NCBI GenBank assembly: GCA_002256465.1
Contig: NQJG01000034.1
Span: 1 to 7,286, forward strand
DNA from: Methylococcaceae bacterium NSP1-1
Lineage (GTDB): Bacteria; Pseudomonadota; Gammaproteobacteria; Methylococcales; Methylomonadaceae
Direction of reading: 5' to 3'
Length of the DNA: 7,286 nt
Below the pieces are notes generated by a model. That model worked only from the letters and a program-made list of their open reading frames with translations, made no database searches and had not been told where the DNA came from. Shown here one piece after another: positions 6,858 through 7,286 of this stretch. The position numbers and the translations under genes were made by a program. Every line of letters begins with the position of its first letter. Position 1 is the first letter of the stretch.

Positions 6858-6877
6858 TGTACAAAACATGTACAAAA
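6858..6877. repeat. Two TGTACAAAA direct repeats on an 11-bp period (putative operator)
   Basis: TGTACAAAA occurs at 6858-6866 and again at 6869-6877, an 11-bp repeat interval, so both copies lie on the same face of the helix. The core TGTACA is itself palindromic. Known CarH/LitR-type MerR regulators bind TACA-containing sites, described for CarH as 11-bp direct repeats. The placement between divergent genes, next to a leftward TTGACA hexamer at 6849-6844, fits an operator. The regulator is not in the window, so the assignment is inference. Confidence 0.45.
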
Positions 6878-6882
6878 TTAAG

Positions 6883-6912
6883 TTTAAATGCCAGGTTTCT
6901 TGATTTAAATGC
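6883..6912. repeat. Two TTTAAATGC direct repeats 21 bp apart
   Basis: TTTAAATGC is found at 6883-6891 and 6904-6912, two helical turns apart, starting six bases after the TGTACAAAA pair. The spacing suits a protein binding two sites on one DNA face. A nine-base AT-rich repeat can also arise by chance. Confidence 0.3.
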
Positions 6913-7012
6913 AAACCAAGCGCTCCATCTAATAATGACGTGCTGCTGGCCGTTAGGAATTATTCTCTGGTTTATTAGCAGCTTTAGTGTCAGTATTGGA
7001 AATATGCTGTTT

Positions 7013-7035
7013 CTACAATAATTGAAATGTTGTAG
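7013..7035. repeat. Inverted repeat upstream of the TIGR01777 gene
   Basis: CTACAATA (7013-7020) pairs with TGTTGTAG (7028-7035) as an 8-bp stem with one G-T wobble and a seven-base loop. It lies 28 bases before the start codon and 15 bases before the ribosome site. It overlaps the TACAAT hexamer, so it may be an operator over the promoter or a leader hairpin in the mRNA. Confidence 0.35.
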
Positions 7036-7063
7036 TGTGTTTAATGTGTATGAGGATAGTGTA

Positions 7064-7286
7064 ATGAAAATACTTATCACCGGCGGCACTGGTTTTATTG
7101 GCAGTGCATTGACGCGAAGCTTAACTGAGCAAGGCTGTGAAGTTACCGTTTTAAGCAGAAATCCTGACACGGTAGAAAAAATTTGCGGATCTGGCATTAA
7201 GGCACTCAATAATCTGAATCAGCTTGATCCGGAAGATAGCTATCAGGTTATTATCAACCTTGCTGGCGCACCGATTTTTGATGCCC
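7064..7286 (+). CDS. TIGR01777-family SDR / sugar-epimerase-like protein (5' part only)
   Basis: The first 74 residues of an atypical short-chain dehydrogenase/reductase of the TIGR01777 (YfcH-like) family, usually about 300 residues; the window ends inside it. MKILITGGTGFIGSAL holds the Rossmann dinucleotide-binding motif GGTGFIG (7-13). A basic SRNP follows the second beta strand at 31-34, suggesting NADP rather than NAD. NLAGAPIFDA (65-74) matches the family's NLAGA signature after the third or fourth strand. ATG 7064 has a good ribosome site, TGAGGAT (7051-7057), six bases upstream. The physiological substrate of the family is unknown. In several gammaproteobacteria relatives lie near photolyase and MerR-type genes, which would be off the right edge here if present. 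Confidence 0.93.
   Translation, partial: MKILITGGTGFIGSALTRSLTEQGCEVTVLSRNPDTVEKICGSGIKALNNLNQLDPEDSYQVIINLAGAPIFDA

Larger units (their letters stand above)
6702..7063. promoter_or_regulatory. Divergent regulatory region upstream of the TIGR01777 gene
   Basis: This region of about 360 bases between a leftward and a rightward gene has no convincing coding sequence. It holds the TGTACAAAA and TTTAAATGC direct repeats and an inverted repeat at 7013-7035. A perfect -35 hexamer TTGACA lies on the - strand at 6849-6844, but the -10 at normal spacing (TAAGTT, 6826-6821) is poor. A TACAAT hexamer at 7014-7019 could be a -10 for the rightward gene, without a good -35. A - strand frame across 6790-7209 overlaps the real gene at 7064 and is not believed. 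Confidence 0.45.

Noticed and set aside
6790..7209. Leftward 139-residue frame covering the right intergenic region.
   Set aside because: It runs antisense through the start of the clear TIGR01777 gene at 7064 and its product has no family features.
1..7286. CRISPR arrays, tRNA or rRNA genes, and insertion-sequence ends.
   Set aside because: No regularly spaced repeats, no cloverleaf-like sequence, no transposase and no terminal inverted repeats with target duplications were seen.

Overview
The window looks like chromosomal DNA of a gammaproteobacterium. The strongest taxonomic pointer is an adjacent tusD-tusC pair (a sulfur-relay arrangement typical of Gammaproteobacteria), supported by a BepA-type M48 protease with a TPR tail, a Blc-type lipocalin and a CopA/CopB copper-resistance pair. 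The genus cannot be fixed from the sequence alone.

Layout, left to right. (1) 1-2909, + strand: the possible last codons of an upstream gene, then copA (Tat-exported multicopper oxidase) and copB (outer-membrane copper protein with a Met/His-rich N-terminal region). They form one operon for periplasmic and outer-membrane copper handling and look more GC-rich than the rest of the window. (2) 2910-3270: an AT-rich gap holding a hairpin that works better as a leftward terminator, nested inverted repeats and A/T homopolymer runs, with no convincing gene. (3) 3271-4725, - strand: a periplasmic BepA-like metalloprotease/chaperone. (4) 4726-4850: a short divergent promoter region. (5) 4851-5603, + strand: tusD and tusC, with no tusB behind them. 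(6) 5612-6127, - strand: the outer-membrane lipocalin blc, converging on tusC with an 8-base gap. (7) About 6197-6643, - strand: a small four-helix membrane protein of unknown function, 69 bases upstream of blc and probably co-transcribed with it. (8) 6644-7063: a divergent intergenic region with much structure: a strong intrinsic terminator pointing into the membrane-protein gene, two TGTACAAAA repeats 11 bp apart, two TTTAAATGC repeats 21 bp apart, and a short inverted repeat close to the next gene. (9) 7064-7286, + strand: the start of a TIGR01777-type NAD(P)-binding SDR/epimerase, cut by the window edge.

The copper operon is well understood. The most interesting part is the right-hand end. 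A lipocalin/membrane-protein unit and a TIGR01777 epimerase are transcribed away from a shared region carrying TGTACA repeats on an 11-bp period. This resembles operators of MerR-family B12-dependent light sensors (CarH/LitR), whose regulons in other bacteria often include photolyase, lipocalin and SDR genes. That link is inference: no photolyase or MerR gene is inside the window. The leftward terminator sitting directly in front of the membrane-protein gene also suggests either attenuation or a small RNA.
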